From: Chroococcidiopsis thermalis PCC 7203
Lineage (GTDB): Bacteria; Cyanobacteriota; Cyanobacteriia; Cyanobacteriales; Chroococcidiopsidaceae
Assembly (NCBI RefSeq): GCF_000317125.1
Contig: NC_019695.1
Span: 1,476,336-1,540,335 of the forward strand
Direction: 5' to 3'
DNA: 64,000 nt
Within the stretch, counting starts at the first letter, position 1. Each line of letters starts with the position of its first letter. Positions 63,170 to 64,000 of the stretch are shown one piece after another. The translations under genes were made by a program, and so were the position numbers. The notes beneath the pieces are model-generated. The model ran no database searches and was not told the DNA's origin. It saw only the letters and a list, made by a program, of their open reading frames with translations.

Positions 63170-63943
63170 ATGCACTTGAAAACACGTATTTCATCATTTT
63201 TACGCATCACTTGCGGATTGTGCTTAATTGTCTGTTGTCTAGGATTTAATATTAGTAGCGCTGCCGCAGATGTAGCAACACAATCTAATCCAATAAATAC
63301 AAAAGTTTATGAATATCGTTCTCCGAGTGCGGATGGTATAGGTAAGTTTTACTTGGGTAGGGAAATTGCTAAAGTGATGGGACATACAGGAAGTTTATGG
63401 CTAGAACGTCCAAGTCGAGAACGGGAAGAACAACCAACAAAAGCGATTGCCGCTCTCGATTTAAAACCTACTGATGTAGTGGCAGATATTGGTGCTGGTA
63501 CGGGCTATTTTAGCTTTCGGCTAGCGAAAGTAGTACCTCAAGGTAAAGTATTTGCTGTTGACGTTCAACCAGAAATGTTAGACATAATTGAGTTTCTCAA
63601 ACAAGAAAATAAAATCGCAAATGTAGAACCTGTTTTAGGTGCGATCGCCAATCCTAACTTACCTACAAATAGTATCGATCTAGCTTTGATGGTAGATGCC
63701 TATCATGAATTTTCTCATCCCAACGAAATGATGAAAAAATTAGTAAAAGCTCTCAAGCCAGCCGGAAGAGTGGTACTAGTTGAATATCGCCGAGAAAATC
63801 CATTTATTCCGATCAAAACTTTACATAAAATGACCCAAAAACAAGCCCGCAAAGAGATGCAAGCGATCGGTTTGCAATGGCAGACAACAAAAGATGTTTT
63901 ACCATCACAACATATTATGATATTTACAAAAGGTAATGGGTAA
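63170..63943 (+). CDS. Exported class I SAM-dependent methyltransferase
   Basis: Predicted 257 residues from the ATG at 63170; upstream frames run into repeat sequence. A signal peptide (FLRITCGLCLIVCCLGFNIS, cut after SAA) precedes a complete Rossmann methyltransferase: motif I ADIGAGTGYFSFRLA, post-I acidic FAVDVQPEM, and LKPAGRVVLVEYR. The acceptor is unknown. A SAM enzyme outside the cytoplasm is unusual, because free SAM is not known to be exported; the N-terminus might instead be a membrane anchor with the domain inside. The window ends 57 bp after its stop. Confidence 0.85.
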   Translation: MHLKTRISSFLRITCGLCLIVCCLGFNISSAAADVATQSNPINTKVYEYRSPSADGIGKFYLGREIAKVMGHTGSLWLERPSREREEQPTKAIAALDLKPTDVVADIGAGTGYFSFRLAKVVPQGKVFAVDVQPEMLDIIEFLKQENKIANVEPVLGAIANPNLPTNSIDLALMVDAYHEFSHPNEMMKKLVKALKPAGRVVLVEYRRENPFIPIKTLHKMTQKQARKEMQAIGLQWQTTKDVLPSQHIMIFTKGNG

Positions 63944-63962
63944 TGGGTAATTGGTAATCGCT
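63940..63962. repeat. GGTAATG tract at the window end
   Basis: TAATGGGTAATGGGTAATTGG-type heptamers begin within the last codons of the methyltransferase gene and continue after its stop. Confidence 0.6.
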
Positions 63963-64000
63963 CCCGATCGCTCCCTCCGCTCTCTTCTTCCCTACTCCCT

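Overview
The window comes from a cyanobacterium. The evidence is the density of the HIP1 octamer GCGATCGC, photosynthetic and cyanobacteria-typical genes (cytochrome c6 type, Tic22, the Ftn2/ZipN division protein, COP23, DUF4912) and a large load of 7-bp and 9-bp tandem repeats and palindromes between genes. No species is claimed. It looks like ordinary chromosome with small accessory patches. I see no rRNA operon, CRISPR array, prophage or complete transposase gene; the only RNA gene I can support is tRNA-Pro(UGG).

Layout. 0-9 kb: cytochrome c6-like protein, a short Hsp70, a secreted clan GH-A glycosidase, two MITE-like elements, tic22-prmC, tRNA-Pro, an aldose-epimerase-like protein and pdhA. 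9-22 kb: ftn2/zipN, two AEC carriers, a DUF4912 gene behind two operator-like palindromes, pterin dehydratase, GPH symporter, phosphoribosyltransferase, MATE exporter, a YrhK-like/AraC divergent pair and a D,D-carboxypeptidase. 22-24 kb: an accessory patch (Phd/VapC pair, GNAT, broken Uma2). 24-33 kb: pbpC with a methyltransferase, a potA-potD-potB polyamine-type importer without potC, and mrdA (PBP2). 33-40 kb: TPR protein, MtfA-type peptidase, and a hybrid histidine kinase overlapping a REC-GGDEF-EAL protein. 40-52 kb: DUF2281 antitoxin-like gene overlapped by a broken DUF262 gene, ilvA, a 1.9-kilo-residue alpha-2-macroglobulin lipoprotein, a membrane-anchored receptor-type binding protein, and two tandem DUF433/PIN-like modules. 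52-64 kb: topA, an orphan PAS histidine kinase, DoxX, a GT2 glycosyltransferase, an exported M48 protease, COP23, a coiled-coil protein and an exported SAM methyltransferase.

Cell-envelope genes recur: PBP1C, PBP2, D,D-carboxypeptidase, alpha-2-macroglobulin, Tic22, M48 protease, glycosidase, glycosyltransferase. Signalling is also strong: two histidine kinases and one cyclic-di-GMP enzyme.

The most unusual feature is the behaviour of the short repeats. A composite cassette (a run of a 9-bp unit followed by a run of a 7-bp unit, sometimes with a shared 37-bp module) occurs at four loci in the same internal order. One copy lies in frame inside the transpeptidase domain of PBP1C and adds about 93 residues. 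Other repeat families sit inside an AEC transporter, a kinase ATPase domain and the alpha-2-macroglobulin, and supply the C-terminal codons and stop codons of mrdA and a methyltransferase. The intergenic repeats therefore appear to be spreading into genes. Two MITE-like families with recognisable terminal inverted repeats are also present. All functional statements rest on motif reading; no database search was run.
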